A DNA stretch of 64,000 bases, taken from assembly GCA_039024315.1 (NCBI GenBank), contig JBCCQN010000013.1, forward strand, positions 1 to 64,000, written 5' to 3'. The notes beneath the pieces are model-generated. The model ran no database searches and had not been told where the DNA came from. It saw only the letters and a program-made list of their open reading frames with translations. Of this stretch, positions 1-9,083 are shown in pieces; position 1 is the first letter of the stretch, and each line of letters opens with the position of its first letter. Source of the DNA: JBCAWW01 sp039024315 (lineage in GTDB: Bacteria > Bacteroidota > Bacteroidia > J057). The position numbers and the translations under genes are program-made.

Positions 1-15
1 AACTCATATTTCCCC

Positions 16-1050
16 ATGGCATTATACAATAAGATCAACGGAGATGAGCTCAAAGCAGCCATGGCCGCGAGCACTGAGGAGCGATTAACGGTCTCTTTTT
101 ACCGTTACGCTCAGATTGAAGATCCTCAAGCGTTTCGAGATGATTTGTTTCGCGTTTGGAAAGCCCAAGGAGTAATGGGTCGTACATACGTCGCTTCAGA
201 AGGCATCAACGCTCAAATTTCTGTCCCCAAAGCCAGCTGGGAGGCATTTGCAGCATATGTCGATAGTATCCCCTTTCTGGCAAACCTTCGCCTAAACGTA
301 GCCTTTGAGGATGACGGCAAGTCTTTTTTCAAACTTAAGATCAAAGTAAGGCCCAAAATCGTGGCCGACGGACTTGATGATAATAGCTTTGACCCAAGCG
401 CGGGTGGGGTCCACCTCAAAGCGGCGGACTTCAACGAAATGGTCAGTCGTGATGATAGCATATTGATTGATATGCGCAATCATTATGAATCCGAAGTGGG
501 CCACTTTAAAGGAGCCGTAACCCCAGACGTAGATACCTTTCGAGATTCTTTACCGATTATCGAAGATATGCTTGACGAGCATCGCGACAAGCATATCGTG
601 ATGTATTGCACCGGCGGCATTCGTTGTGAAAAAGCCAGTGCATGGTTCAAGCACAAAGGCTTTGAAAATGTATATCAGCTAGAAGGCGGCATCATTAAAT
701 ATGCGCATGATGTCGAAAAAGAAGGCTTAGAAAATAAATTCATCGGCAAGAATTTTGTTTTTGATGAGCGCCTAGGCGAACGCATTACTGACGATATCAT
801 CGCCCATTGCCATCAGTGTGGGAAAGCTTGTGATACTCATACCAATTGCAAAAACGTCACCTGCAACCTGCTTTTCATCCAATGTGATGAATGTGCAGCC
901 AAGTATGAAGGGACTTGCTGTAGCGAATGTCATGATTATATCAAGCTACCAGAAGAGGAGCAAATGGCCCTTCGCAAGGGGACAGATAGTGGTATTCGTA
1001 TCTTCAGTAAAGGTAGATTTCCTAAGCCCACTCCAGAAAAGCAATCCTAA
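16..1050 (+). CDS. trhO: tRNA uridine 5-hydroxylase, rhodanese family (TrhO/YceA)
   Basis: A 344-residue protein of the TrhO/YceA family, which performs oxygen-dependent 5-hydroxylation of U34 in certain tRNAs in the cytoplasm. Order of parts: an N-terminal acylphosphatase-like domain (about 1-110), a rhodanese domain (about 130-240) with the loop CTGGIRCEKAS, whose catalytic Cys is residue 198 and second Cys is 204, and a Cys/His-rich C-terminal tail (HCHQCGKAC, then several CxxC pairs) that probably binds metal. Length is usual for the family. The ATG at 16 follows only 15 bases of the window, so the promoter is outside. Its TAA overlaps the ATG of lgt by one base (TAATG), so the two genes are probably co-transcribed and translationally coupled. 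Confidence 0.93.
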   Translation: MALYNKINGDELKAAMAASTEERLTVSFYRYAQIEDPQAFRDDLFRVWKAQGVMGRTYVASEGINAQISVPKASWEAFAAYVDSIPFLANLRLNVAFEDDGKSFFKLKIKVRPKIVADGLDDNSFDPSAGGVHLKAADFNEMVSRDDSILIDMRNHYESEVGHFKGAVTPDVDTFRDSLPIIEDMLDEHRDKHIVMYCTGGIRCEKASAWFKHKGFENVYQLEGGIIKYAHDVEKEGLENKFIGKNFVFDERLGERITDDIIAHCHQCGKACDTHTNCKNVTCNLLFIQCDECAAKYEGTCCSECHDYIKLPEEEQMALRKGTDSGIRIFSKGRFPKPTPEKQS

Positions 1051-1862
1051 TGCTATTACAAATTCCCTTTAGCCTGCCGCCAGAGATTTTTAGTATTGGT
1101 CCCCTAACAGTTCGCTGGTACGGCCTGTGTTGGGCTATGGGCTTTGCCATTGGCTATTTTGTTATGCAACGCATCTTCAGGCGTGAAGGCGAAAATGAAG
1201 CTTGGCTCGATTGGCTTTTGCTGATTTTGGTGCTTTGCTCTGTCTTAGGGGCCCGTTTGGGACATGTGTTTTTTTATGATATGCCAGCCGATCCAGAACG
1301 TTATTTGTCCAGACCTTGGGAGGTTTTTGCCTTTTGGAAAGGCGGTATGGCCAGTCATGGCGGCTTTATCGGCTTGGTATTGGCTTTCTTTTTGTTTTCA
1401 AAGTATGTCAGTAAGAAGCCCGTCCTTTGGGGCAGTGATCGCGTGGTATTACCGACAGCCATTGCCGCGGGTCTGATCCGAGTGGGTAACTTCTTCAATC
1501 AAGAGATCGTTGGGATCTTTACGGATGTACCCTGGGCGGTGCAGTTTGTTTTGCGGGGTGAAACCATGGGCCGACACCCCGCTCAGTTATACGAAGCCAT
1601 CTGTTACTTTGGCATTGCCGCCTTTTTGTTTTTCCTCTATTTCCGCAAAGAAGGAGGCAAAAATTTGGGCTTCCTCACAGGGGTGTTTTTGAGTCTCACT
1701 TTTACCGCTAGATTCTTGATTGAATTTGTCAAGCCGGTACAAGAGTCTTTTGAAGAGAGCATATTCCTCAATATGGGCCAGTGGCTCAGTATCCCTATCG
1801 TCTTGTTTGGCCTTTATTTGATTTGGCGCTCGGGGAGATTTACTGCTGCGCAGAACGCTTAA
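1050..1862 (+). CDS. lgt: Prolipoprotein diacylglyceryl transferase Lgt
   Basis: Inner-membrane enzyme that moves a diacylglyceryl group from phosphatidylglycerol to the lipobox Cys of prolipoproteins. It is 270 residues, about seven hydrophobic helices. Family hallmarks are visible: HGGFIG with His103 (the E. coli essential His is also 103), the signature RVGNFFNQE with Arg144/Asn147/Glu152, HPAQLYEA, and a TARFLIEF segment late in the protein. The window encodes its likely substrates (lipoproteins at 25.1, 39.8, 43.6-46.9 and 62.9 kb). The final codons (FTAAQNA and the stop) are formed by a dispersed hairpin repeat, so the extreme C-terminus looks added or replaced rather than conserved. 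Confidence 0.96.
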   Translation: MLLQIPFSLPPEIFSIGPLTVRWYGLCWAMGFAIGYFVMQRIFRREGENEAWLDWLLLILVLCSVLGARLGHVFFYDMPADPERYLSRPWEVFAFWKGGMASHGGFIGLVLAFFLFSKYVSKKPVLWGSDRVVLPTAIAAGLIRVGNFFNQEIVGIFTDVPWAVQFVLRGETMGRHPAQLYEAICYFGIAAFLFFLYFRKEGGKNLGFLTGVFLSLTFTARFLIEFVKPVQESFEESIFLNMGQWLSIPIVLFGLYLIWRSGRFTAAQNA

Positions 1863-1923
1863 TCAAGACACATCTCCAACTGGTACATAATGTGGCATAG
1901 CGGCTAAGCGTTCCGCGAAGCGG
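1843..1923. repeat. Inward-facing hairpin-AACGCTT pair spanning the ends of convergent genes
   Basis: The left arm (1843-1860, plus) reads CTGC-TGC-GCAG-AACGCTT. The right arm (1906-1923, minus) reads CCGC-TTC-GCGG-AACGCTT. The AACGCTT feet point toward each other across about 45 bp. The left arm makes the last residues and stop of lgt. The right arm makes the RFAERL segment near the C-terminus of the convergent GNAT-like gene. It is one of six such pairs in the window. A role as a bidirectional 3'-end structure is inference. Confidence 0.75.
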
Positions 1924-3008
1924 CGATCCAAAAGCGCCTCATCAGATCTAAAGAAAACCTGGGCTGATCCTTTGCCTTGGACGATACGACTTAGTAAGCC
2001 CTTTTCATTTGCCGGAATTCCGACGAAGTCTCGATACAAATCCGTTTGATCATCCAACCAAATCATAGAGACATTAAGGCCTTGATCAGCTAAAACATGC
2101 TCGTAAAAGGCAGGAAGATAAGGTTTGGCCTTTTTGTCATAGAACAGGCCGTCTAAGCCCAAAAAGCGAAAGTCCTGAGGATTGAGGATCCGTCTGAGAA
2201 AACCGATTTTGGGCAGTAGCTTCATGGCCAATCGTCCCGCCAAACCGGGTATTTCTTCGATGCGCCATTTGATCGATTGGGCTTGTACTCCGGCAATAAT
2301 CTTTCCCTTCTCCTCCCAAACATAGTAATCATGCTGGATCTGTAAATCTTCGGGTGGGTAGGAATAAGCTTGGTAGAAGGTTTGCAACTTGGCCTCTATC
2401 GCGCTTTTTTCTGAGGCTTTGATTTTGCGCACCTTCGGTGAACGCTTGGGCTTGAAACGACTGAAGATCATCGTCCGAAAAGATCGTAAAGCCTGGAAAC
2501 CATTGTTGCGGACTAAGTCTGCAGAGCGGTCATTGTCCAATACTACATAGGCGTAAAAGTGCGCAGGATGACTCTCTTGTCCCTCGTAGCGCCAATAAGC
2601 ACTATCGGTAAAGACTTGCTTAAGCTTTTGGCGAAACAATCGGTTGCCACCATTAGGCTCAGCTTTTACTTTTGAGGTGCCAGCTTGGGCGTGAGATTGC
2701 CAAGAGGCGGCTACCGCCAAATAGCGGATATAATAAGCAGCTATCTCCGCCTCCTTTACCTGCAATGGTTTTTGCACCAAACCCACACAAGCCCTAATAT
2801 CATCATTTCGCCAAAGGGTGATATAAGAGGTATCTGGCAGTTCTTGAACCTTCCGCAAACCTTCGGTATGACTATACCGAATCCCGCCTTTGGTGCCCCA
2901 AATGGTCTTGCCCAAGAGTTTGGCAACGGCAGGATGAGCAAAGGGGTCGAGTTTAAATCTCCAGCCACGCCCTTCAAAAAGCATTTTGCTTTGTTTGCCG
3001 CTGGACAT
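1863..3008 (-). CDS. Protein with two GNAT-like halves, function unknown
   Basis: A 381-residue soluble protein with no signal peptide. Residues 1-190 resemble a GNAT acyltransferase fold: a strand IRYLAVAASW followed by FYAYVVLDNDRSADLVRNNG, which has the shape of the family's C-terminal acyl-CoA-binding motif (N-x-x-S/A-x-x-L-x-x-x-x-G-F). The second half (about 195-381), with DYYVWEEKGKIIAGVQAQ, may be a second, degenerate GNAT domain. The substrate is unknown. The ATG at 3008 is one base past the rpiA stop, so it is the second gene of an rpiA operon. RFAERL near the end is encoded by a dispersed hairpin repeat. Confidence 0.6.
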   Translation of the reverse strand: MSSGKQSKMLFEGRGWRFKLDPFAHPAVAKLLGKTIWGTKGGIRYSHTEGLRKVQELPDTSYITLWRNDDIRACVGLVQKPLQVKEAEIAAYYIRYLAVAASWQSHAQAGTSKVKAEPNGGNRLFRQKLKQVFTDSAYWRYEGQESHPAHFYAYVVLDNDRSADLVRNNGFQALRSFRTMIFSRFKPKRSPKVRKIKASEKSAIEAKLQTFYQAYSYPPEDLQIQHDYYVWEEKGKIIAGVQAQSIKWRIEEIPGLAGRLAMKLLPKIGFLRRILNPQDFRFLGLDGLFYDKKAKPYLPAFYEHVLADQGLNVSMIWLDDQTDLYRDFVGIPANEKGLLSRIVQGKGSAQVFFRSDEALLDRRFAERLAAMPHYVPVGDVS

Positions 3009-3009
3009 C

Positions 3010-3711
3010 TTATTCGGGAGCGATCACTTGGACATCATACCCAATAAAGAGTCCAGATTCGACTACACCAATGATAGATTTGATGGCATCCTCCATTTCG
3101 TGGCCTACCTGGTCAAAACGAACCTCAAGGATTATGTTGCCATTTTCGGTGATGACAGGCCCGTCTTTTTGGGCGGCCATGCGTAGCTTGATCTCTTTAG
3201 CTCCTAGTTTGACGAGGCCGCGTTCCACGAGGTGGATCGCCTCAGGAATGATCTCTACTGGCACTGCAAACTTCTCCCCTAAATGTTTGACAAATTTGGA
3301 TTTATCCACTAGGATATAGGCTTCCTCACTAGCACTTAGGACGAGCTTCTCTCTCAGCATGGCCCCTCCCCTGCCTTTAATGAGATTGCCGTCGGGATCT
3401 ACTTCATCCGCCCCATCATAATACCAATCAGGCTTGGCCTCTAAGAGCGTTGCCGTGGGAATACCTAATTGGGCGCAGATGACTTCAATCTCATAAGAAG
3501 TAGGCACCATTTTGATGCGGAGGCCCTCTTCTTTCATACGACGGCTAATAGATGTGAGCGCAAGAAATGCCGTTGAGCCAGAGCCTGCCCCAATCACTTG
3601 CCCGTCTTTGGCTTTAGCTGCGATTTGATCGGCAACTTTTTGCTTTTCAGCTTCATGAGAGATGGCTTTGGTCCAAATGGACTGGCGAGAGAAATGCGTA
3701 TTCCAATTCAT
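3010..3711 (-). CDS. rpiA: Ribose-5-phosphate isomerase A
   Basis: Interconverts ribose 5-phosphate and ribulose 5-phosphate in the pentose phosphate pathway (cytoplasm). Visible motifs are the phosphate-binding GAGSGSTA, the active-site loop YYDGADEVDPDGN followed by KGRGGAMLREK, and VDKSKFV. The longest frame opens with TTG at 3732; I prefer the first ATG at 3711, giving 233 residues and the usual RpiA N-terminus (helix, then VIGAGSGST). The HLVERG segment is encoded by a CCAC-CTC-GTGG-AACG hairpin (3219-3235), a divergent member of the dispersed hairpin family. It is followed directly by the GNAT-like gene. Confidence 0.95.
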   Translation of the reverse strand: MNWNTHFSRQSIWTKAISHEAEKQKVADQIAAKAKDGQVIGAGSGSTAFLALTSISRRMKEEGLRIKMVPTSYEIEVICAQLGIPTATLLEAKPDWYYDGADEVDPDGNLIKGRGGAMLREKLVLSASEEAYILVDKSKFVKHLGEKFAVPVEIIPEAIHLVERGLVKLGAKEIKLRMAAQKDGPVITENGNIILEVRFDQVGHEMEDAIKSIIGVVESGLFIGYDVQVIAPE

Positions 3712-3741
3712 AGAAAAGAGATTCGCGCGCAAATGTACGCA

Positions 3742-4758
3742 TCAATCTTCGCTAGCGGAAACGGAAACTGATAATCCTAAGACTTCTTCCAAAAAAGAAA
3801 AGCTTGCATTCTTAACCGAGGTCAAATCATCGTTTTTTAGATCAGACAAGAAGACATGGTCAGAGACATCATCCAGCTCTACAAAACGCTTTTGATCACC
3901 AGGGGTGCTGGTGCTTTGGTGAAACTCACGCATGGCGGCTACAGAAACGACCGGATCTTGGTTTTCTTCGTCTTTGTAGTAACAAGCGAGCAAATAAGGC
4001 TGTTTGACACCATTCCAAGTCTCTTCGGTCATGGATTGATCCAATAAGCTTTGCAGGGCGATTAGGGCTTCTATCGAATAGCTACGCGACCAATATTGAT
4101 TGGCGGGATCATTTTCTTCCTCACTGCTGAGCTCGCGTCTTTCTCCAATCATGGAGGTTACCAATTCTCGTCCCCAAGGGCCTGTAGCCATTCCAGCAGT
4201 AGGATTGGCAATAGCAATATTGGGGGAGAAAAGTAGCTGTGCCTCAACCAGTTCGGGATGCTGAGCACTCAGATAGATGGAAAGCGTGCCACCGGTAGAA
4301 CAAGACATCAAAATCACCTTATCGCCTATCTCGTGCCCAATGGCGAGGGCTTCTTCAGCAGTTTCTAGTAACTTTTGGGGCGTATAACCCTCAAGAGCAT
4401 CAGGCTCCTTTAAGCCGTGGCCAAAAAGGCGAGGGACATAGAGATTGCAGCCGTAGCGAGCGGCAATTTCACGATGCATGGGATCTCCCTCCATGGGACT
4501 AGCCGAGAAGCCATGCAGATAGACGATGGCATAAGGCGTTTTGCGGACAGAATCAGCCCAGTAAAAACGAGATTCATTATTGGGTTTAAGATTGGGAACC
4601 TTGGATTCGCGCGCTGCAATAAATCCTTCTAAATCAGCCAAAGGAGTGGTGATGCTGGCTTTTTCTGCTTTGATCTGCTTGAACTGAGGCCTCGGCCCGA
4701 AAGCAAAAGCAGCGATTAATAGCAAAATAGTAGCGAGTAATATGTATCTTTTCTTCAT
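3742..4758 (-). CDS. Membrane-anchored or exported alpha/beta hydrolase
   Basis: A 338-residue protein with an N-terminal hydrophobic segment (about 5-20) that acts as a signal anchor or uncleaved signal peptide, then an alpha/beta-hydrolase domain. Seen: oxyanion-hole motif VYLHGFSASP (about 79-88), nucleophile elbow SCSTGG with Ser154, probable acid Asp268 and base His301 (SDHVFL). The fold is that of carboxylesterase/lysophospholipase-like hydrolases; the substrate cannot be told. It lies upstream of and parallel to rpiA with about 30 bp between them, so they may share a transcript, and it is divergent from the DUF2809 gene. Confidence 0.8.
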   Translation of the reverse strand: MKKRYILLATILLLIAAFAFGPRPQFKQIKAEKASITTPLADLEGFIAARESKVPNLKPNNESRFYWADSVRKTPYAIVYLHGFSASPMEGDPMHREIAARYGCNLYVPRLFGHGLKEPDALEGYTPQKLLETAEEALAIGHEIGDKVILMSCSTGGTLSIYLSAQHPELVEAQLLFSPNIAIANPTAGMATGPWGRELVTSMIGERRELSSEEENDPANQYWSRSYSIEALIALQSLLDQSMTEETWNGVKQPYLLACYYKDEENQDPVVSVAAMREFHQSTSTPGDQKRFVELDDVSDHVFLSDLKNDDLTSVKNASFSFLEEVLGLSVSVSASED

Positions 4759-4805
4759 AAGGCTTAATGGCTTTGTTTTTACAATTTAGGCATTCTGACC
4801 GCAGC

Positions 4806-5198
4806 ATGAAAAAACGCTCCTATCTCCTATATGGACTTTTGCTTTTGATGACCTTGATATCAGGATACACTTCACGCTGGTCTGTGAGCTGGTATCCGGA
4901 CCTTTATGCGACTTATGCGGGAGATACTTGGTGGGCTATGCTGGTCTATTGGGGTTTTTGTAACCTATGGCGTAGCGCTCACCCCATTAAGATTGGAATA
5001 GGTGCTTTGAGCTTTGCCTATTTGGTCGAGTTTAGTCAGCTCTACCAAGCCGATTGGATCGTCGCAATCCGCAATACTACCCTAGGAAGCCTAGTCCTTG
5101 GCCATGGCTTTTTATGGAGTGATTTAGTTTGCTATGCGGTGGGGATTGGTCTAGCTTTCCTGCTCGATCGCTATTTATCCTCCTCTTCTTTCGGATAG
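4806..5198 (+). CDS. DUF2809 family small membrane protein
   Basis: A 130-residue protein with four predicted membrane helices. The C-terminal run GHGFLWSDLVCYAVGIG and the central EFSQLYQADWI match the DUF2809 (YjgA-like) family as I know it; no biochemical role is established. The reading frame can start at an ATG at 4767 (143 residues), but the ATG at 4806 opens with a typical basic-hydrophobic start (MKKRSYLLYGLLLL) and leaves 47 bp to the divergent hydrolase rather than 8, so I chose it. The 3' end overlaps the convergent esterase gene by 28 bp. Confidence 0.7.
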   Translation: MKKRSYLLYGLLLLMTLISGYTSRWSVSWYPDLYATYAGDTWWAMLVYWGFCNLWRSAHPIKIGIGALSFAYLVEFSQLYQADWIVAIRNTTLGSLVLGHGFLWSDLVCYAVGIGLAFLLDRYLSSSSFG

Positions 5199-6019
5199 AG
5201 CCATTCAAATCCCGCATAAACGGCTTTGTGTAAGATGGTAGCATGATCTTCGGTCAGAATGGGTTGGTAATGAACCGATAGTTTTTCGTTGCCTGAATTT
5301 TGGATGGATTCTACTAATTCGTCGGCTACTTTGTGCATGACAGGATGCTCCTTGCCAAGAGAAACAAAGACTTTCGCTTCAATTTCTTGATGGGTCTTAA
5401 AATACTGCTTGGCGGTTTTGACGAGCGCTTTTTTATTCCACCAAAGGGAAGGGCTCACGATTATATACTGCGAAAATAAGGCGGGTTTTTTCATCAAAAA
5501 CTCGGTCGTCATGAGTCCGCCCAAGGACTGGCCAATGAGAGTAGATTCTCCATTTAAAGGGTAGCGTTCCGCGACAAGCGGCAAAACTTCCTCCTCCACA
5601 AAAGCCATAAAGGCTGCCGCACCACCACTGGTAGGCAAAGATTTTTGATCTCCCTTATCCTCACTAGGAAAGGTAAAATCACGATAGCGATCTACATTGG
5701 CAATCCCTACCACAATGGACTTGGGCGCAAGTGCATACATATTGAGAAACTGCATCAAACCCGCAATGTGAGGAAAATCCTCATGGGCCGAGCCATCTAA
5801 CACATAGACTACGGGATAGGTCTGACTTGAGTCCGGATGGTAGCCTTGTGGTAAGTAAATATTGAGTACGCGTTCCTCGGAGAGGGCTTTAGAATCAATC
5901 CGCTCCACTACCCCAAAGGGAAACACTTCCTTGGCTTGATCGTAACGCGCATCAGTTTTTTGGGCCCAGATTACACTAGTCGCAAAAGTGAGTAGGAGGC
6001 TTAAAATCGTGGTTTTCAT
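5171..6019 (-). CDS. Secreted esterase, D-type putative esterase family (IroE/BesA-like)
   Basis: A 282-residue protein with a cleavable signal peptide (about 1-19, ending SVIWAQ) and a putative-esterase domain of the PF00756 type. Seen: PVVYVLDGS, nucleophile GQSLGG with Ser165, VSPSLWWN, and the catalytic His in TEDHATIL (about 259). In the family such enzymes hydrolyse siderophore, feruloyl or acyl esters; nothing nearby tells which. The ATG at 6019 is the natural start for the signal peptide. VAERY is encoded by a hairpin-AACG variant at 5563-5581 (five-base loop). Confidence 0.85.
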   Translation of the reverse strand: MKTTILSLLLTFATSVIWAQKTDARYDQAKEVFPFGVVERIDSKALSEERVLNIYLPQGYHPDSSQTYPVVYVLDGSAHEDFPHIAGLMQFLNMYALAPKSIVVGIANVDRYRDFTFPSEDKGDQKSLPTSGGAAAFMAFVEEEVLPLVAERYPLNGESTLIGQSLGGLMTTEFLMKKPALFSQYIIVSPSLWWNKKALVKTAKQYFKTHQEIEAKVFVSLGKEHPVMHKVADELVESIQNSGNEKLSVHYQPILTEDHATILHKAVYAGFEWLYPKEEEDK

Positions 6020-6120
6020 CTTGCCAAGAACGTTTATTCTCAGGCAAAAGGAAAGTAGAAATGTAATCAGCAGAGCTAAAACGTCATATAGACGGCTAGC
6101 AACACTTACCCCTACTTATC

Positions 6121-8958
6121 ATGAAGTCATCTTTAGCTCAGCTTTTATTCTGCCTCTTTACGCTAACTTCTCTATCCATTCAAGCCCAATCCCACGAATG
6201 GTCCTACAATCTGGGATCAGCAACGAATGATGAAGGCCGCAAAGTAGCCACTGACGCTGACGGCAACGTTTATATCACTGGTGTATTTACTGGAACAGTG
6301 GATTTCGATCTAGGAGCAGGTACCAACTTTGTCACGAGCGAGGGCGGTCAGGATGGCTATGTAGTTAAGCTCAATGCAGTAGGCAATTTTGAATATGTTT
6401 ACACCTTTGGCGGGCCAGACAATGATTTGCCCATTGACATTGCAGTTGATGTTGATGGGACCGTTTATCTGGTAGGGGTCTTTCGGGCTACTTGCGACTT
6501 TTGGCCAAGCTATATTTTTGGCGCCAATCGAACGAGTGCAGGTTTGGAAGATTTATTTTTGCTCAAACTTGATCCTGCCGGCGTATTTCAGTGGGTAATG
6601 GAAGCCGGAGGCATCGAAAATGACGGGGCGCATGATGTAGCGATTGACAGCAATGGAGATGTATATATTACTGGTGGCTTTGAAGGCTTCTTTATTGATT
6701 TTAATCCCATAGGAAACTCCAGCTTCAAGACCTCATTGGGGAGTGAAGATGCCTTTATCGCCAAGTATAACGCCAATGGATTCTTGCAATGGTTCCGTTC
6801 TTTTGGACATGATTCCTATGATGATCTAGGAACAGGACTCGCAGTAGATAGCCTTGATGGGGTGTATGCCTGCGGTCATTTTGAAGGTGATATGGACTTT
6901 TTGCCCGCTGATCCGGGCGGTAATGTAGGCAACCCAAGCGGGAGAGATGGGTACTTGCTTAAGTATGACAATCAAGGCGCTTTGCAGTGGTATCGTCATT
7001 TTGATGGTGCGTTAGAAGTAGTGCCAAGAGCGGTCAATACTTCGCCAGAAAATCAAGTCTATGTTACTGGTTACTTTCAAGGAGTTTTGGTAAACTTTGA
7101 TGGCTATAACCTTAGCAGCGCGGGCTCATCAGACATCTTTTTGGCCAAGTATAGTAGCAACGGGGCCCGAGAATGGACCCAACGATTTGGGGGTACACGG
7201 ACAGATTTTGGCGAGGACGTAGTAGTTGCCCTGTGCGGGAACGTTTATATCTGTGGTTCGGTAGAAGGAATGGTGGATTTTGATCCAGGAGCAGGGGTAG
7301 CTAGTGTAACAGCCCCTATCAGCGCCGGCTTGCTCCAGCAGTACGGTTATTTTACCGCCTCTTTTACGGAAAGCGGAGCCACTAGATGGGCAGGAGGCGG
7401 CGGTAATCTAAGCGGAAGGTCCCGAGCCAATGGCATTGCCCTTGATGATTGCGACAACATTATCCTGACGGGCTCGATGAATGCGCCTACGCCTTTAAAT
7501 CTAAATAACATCCTCCCCAATACTCCCAATGGCAGCGGAGACGCCTTTGTGAGTAAGCATAATATCCACAATGCAGTGGTGATTCATACTTACGCCAGCG
7601 GTCTTGGCAGCTTCCACAAAGCGATTGAATGTGCGAACAGACAAGCGGGACCTGATAGTATCCTCTTCGATATACCCGGCCCTCCAAACATGATCCACAC
7701 CTTGATTGATCCGCTCACTTTAGCGGTAGTCTATGATGATAGCACGATTATCTATGCTCCCTCCCAGCCTGATTATTTTCCAGGGAAGATTGTCTTAGAA
7801 GATCAAATTTACCTTTCCAATCCTGATCACTGTGAGATCAATGGCATGCATATCACCAATAATGCTGGTAGCGCGGGCATATTTGCTTTTGCTGCAGAGC
7901 ACTTATTGATCAAAGATAACATCATTGGGGATTGCAGTAATGGCTTGCAGTTTACGGATACCAGACACCTACGAGTAGAAGGAAATATTATTGGCTTGGA
8001 AGCAGATGGCATTACGCCTGACGGCAATTCTGGTTCCGGCATTTCGCTCAATAGCGACAGCACTCAGATTGGCGGCTTACTAGGGTCCCAAGGCAATGTT
8101 ATCTCCAGTAACGCTTATGGCTTAAGCATCCGAGGTAGCCATAATGTGGTACAAGGCAATGTTTTGGGGACAGACGCAAGCGAAATACTTTCCTTACCTA
8201 ATACGGTTTCAGGTATCGATATTTTTCCCAATGCCGATAGCAACTTAGTTGGCGGGAGTATGGCGGGTGCAGCCAATGTAATTGCCTATTCCTTTTTTGG
8301 CATTGTAGCCAACAACAATGTCGGTAACACCTACAGCCAGAACAGTATCTATTGCAATAGTGCCGCGGGGATCAATCTGGTAAGCCCTAATATTAGCTTT
8401 CCAGTGATTGTAAGCCCCGATTTGAACGGTATATATGGTACTGCTGATCCGGGCAATGTGATCGAACTCTTTGAGCACAATGCGACGAGTTGTGCTGCTG
8501 CCCCTTGTCAGGGAAAGCATTTTTTAGGCAGCGCGATCACGGATGCTGCTGGAGTATGGTTTGTACCGGGGCCGTTTCCTATTGGTATGAGCATCACGGC
8601 AACCGCAACCGATACCCAAGGCAATACTTCAGCGTTCAGTCTTTGTAATGTAGTTGATGCCATCCTTGCAACTCATAACAACTTAGATGAGGAACTAAAT
8701 GAGCAAAGCAGTACCCAACAACTTAGCTTAAGTCCCAACCCTACGCAAGATATTTGTCAAATTAGTTGGACTTTTGAGGGCAGCGTTCGCCTCAGGCTAC
8801 TAAACCTCAAGGGACAGACAATCCTACAGGAACAAGTAGGCGAAGACCAACAGTCCAAAGCGCTAGATTTGAGTCATTTAGCCAATGGCGTTTATGCCGT
8901 AGAGGTGATAAGCTCCTTCGGAGAACGCCAAAGTCAACGTTTAGTAAAGCGATACTAG
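6121..8958 (+). CDS. Secreted SBBP-propeller / parallel beta-helix protein with T9SS sorting domain
   Basis: A 945-residue secreted protein. A signal peptide (about 1-22, ending SIQAQ) is followed by repeated SBBP-type blades (about 25-480) of the pattern 'D-x-x-G-N-V-Y-I-T-G ... D-F-x-P-G' (for example VATDADGNVYITG and FGGPDNDLP). Then comes a right-handed beta-helix of the NosD/polygalacturonase kind (about 560-760, repeated IxGN/VxGN rungs such as VEGNIIGLEADG), an Ig-like strand domain (about 770-840), and a type A T9SS C-terminal domain (LSLSPNPTQD to the end). Function is probably surface adhesion or carbohydrate contact; no catalytic residues are recognised. Divergent from the esterase with about 100 bp between. 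Confidence 0.85.
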   Translation: MKSSLAQLLFCLFTLTSLSIQAQSHEWSYNLGSATNDEGRKVATDADGNVYITGVFTGTVDFDLGAGTNFVTSEGGQDGYVVKLNAVGNFEYVYTFGGPDNDLPIDIAVDVDGTVYLVGVFRATCDFWPSYIFGANRTSAGLEDLFLLKLDPAGVFQWVMEAGGIENDGAHDVAIDSNGDVYITGGFEGFFIDFNPIGNSSFKTSLGSEDAFIAKYNANGFLQWFRSFGHDSYDDLGTGLAVDSLDGVYACGHFEGDMDFLPADPGGNVGNPSGRDGYLLKYDNQGALQWYRHFDGALEVVPRAVNTSPENQVYVTGYFQGVLVNFDGYNLSSAGSSDIFLAKYSSNGAREWTQRFGGTRTDFGEDVVVALCGNVYICGSVEGMVDFDPGAGVASVTAPISAGLLQQYGYFTASFTESGATRWAGGGGNLSGRSRANGIALDDCDNIILTGSMNAPTPLNLNNILPNTPNGSGDAFVSKHNIHNAVVIHTYASGLGSFHKAIECANRQAGPDSILFDIPGPPNMIHTLIDPLTLAVVYDDSTIIYAPSQPDYFPGKIVLEDQIYLSNPDHCEINGMHITNNAGSAGIFAFAAEHLLIKDNIIGDCSNGLQFTDTRHLRVEGNIIGLEADGITPDGNSGSGISLNSDSTQIGGLLGSQGNVISSNAYGLSIRGSHNVVQGNVLGTDASEILSLPNTVSGIDIFPNADSNLVGGSMAGAANVIAYSFFGIVANNNVGNTYSQNSIYCNSAAGINLVSPNISFPVIVSPDLNGIYGTADPGNVIELFEHNATSCAAAPCQGKHFLGSAITDAAGVWFVPGPFPIGMSITATATDTQGNTSAFSLCNVVDAILATHNNLDEELNEQSSTQQLSLSPNPTQDICQISWTFEGSVRLRLLNLKGQTILQEQVGEDQQSKALDLSHLANGVYAVEVISSFGERQSQRLVKRY

Positions 8959-8996
8959 TAGGTCAAAAGATATCGGCTAAGCGTTCTGCGAAGCTG
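8913..8996. repeat. Inward-facing hairpin-AACG pair at the end of the SBBP gene
   Basis: The left member (8913-8929, plus) is CTCC-TTC-GGAG-AACGCC, within the codons for SFGERQ of the sorting domain. The right member (8980-8996, minus) is CAGC-TTC-GCAG-AACGCTT, with one stem mismatch, in the gap before the next gene. Same inward orientation as the other pairs, but different stem sequences. Confidence 0.5.
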
Positions 8997-9083
8997 TAAT
9001 CCAAATCATAAGTGTTGACAAGCCGCTTTGCATAGTGTAGTTTATAGGATTGAACGCACCATTTACAATTACATCCTAACACT

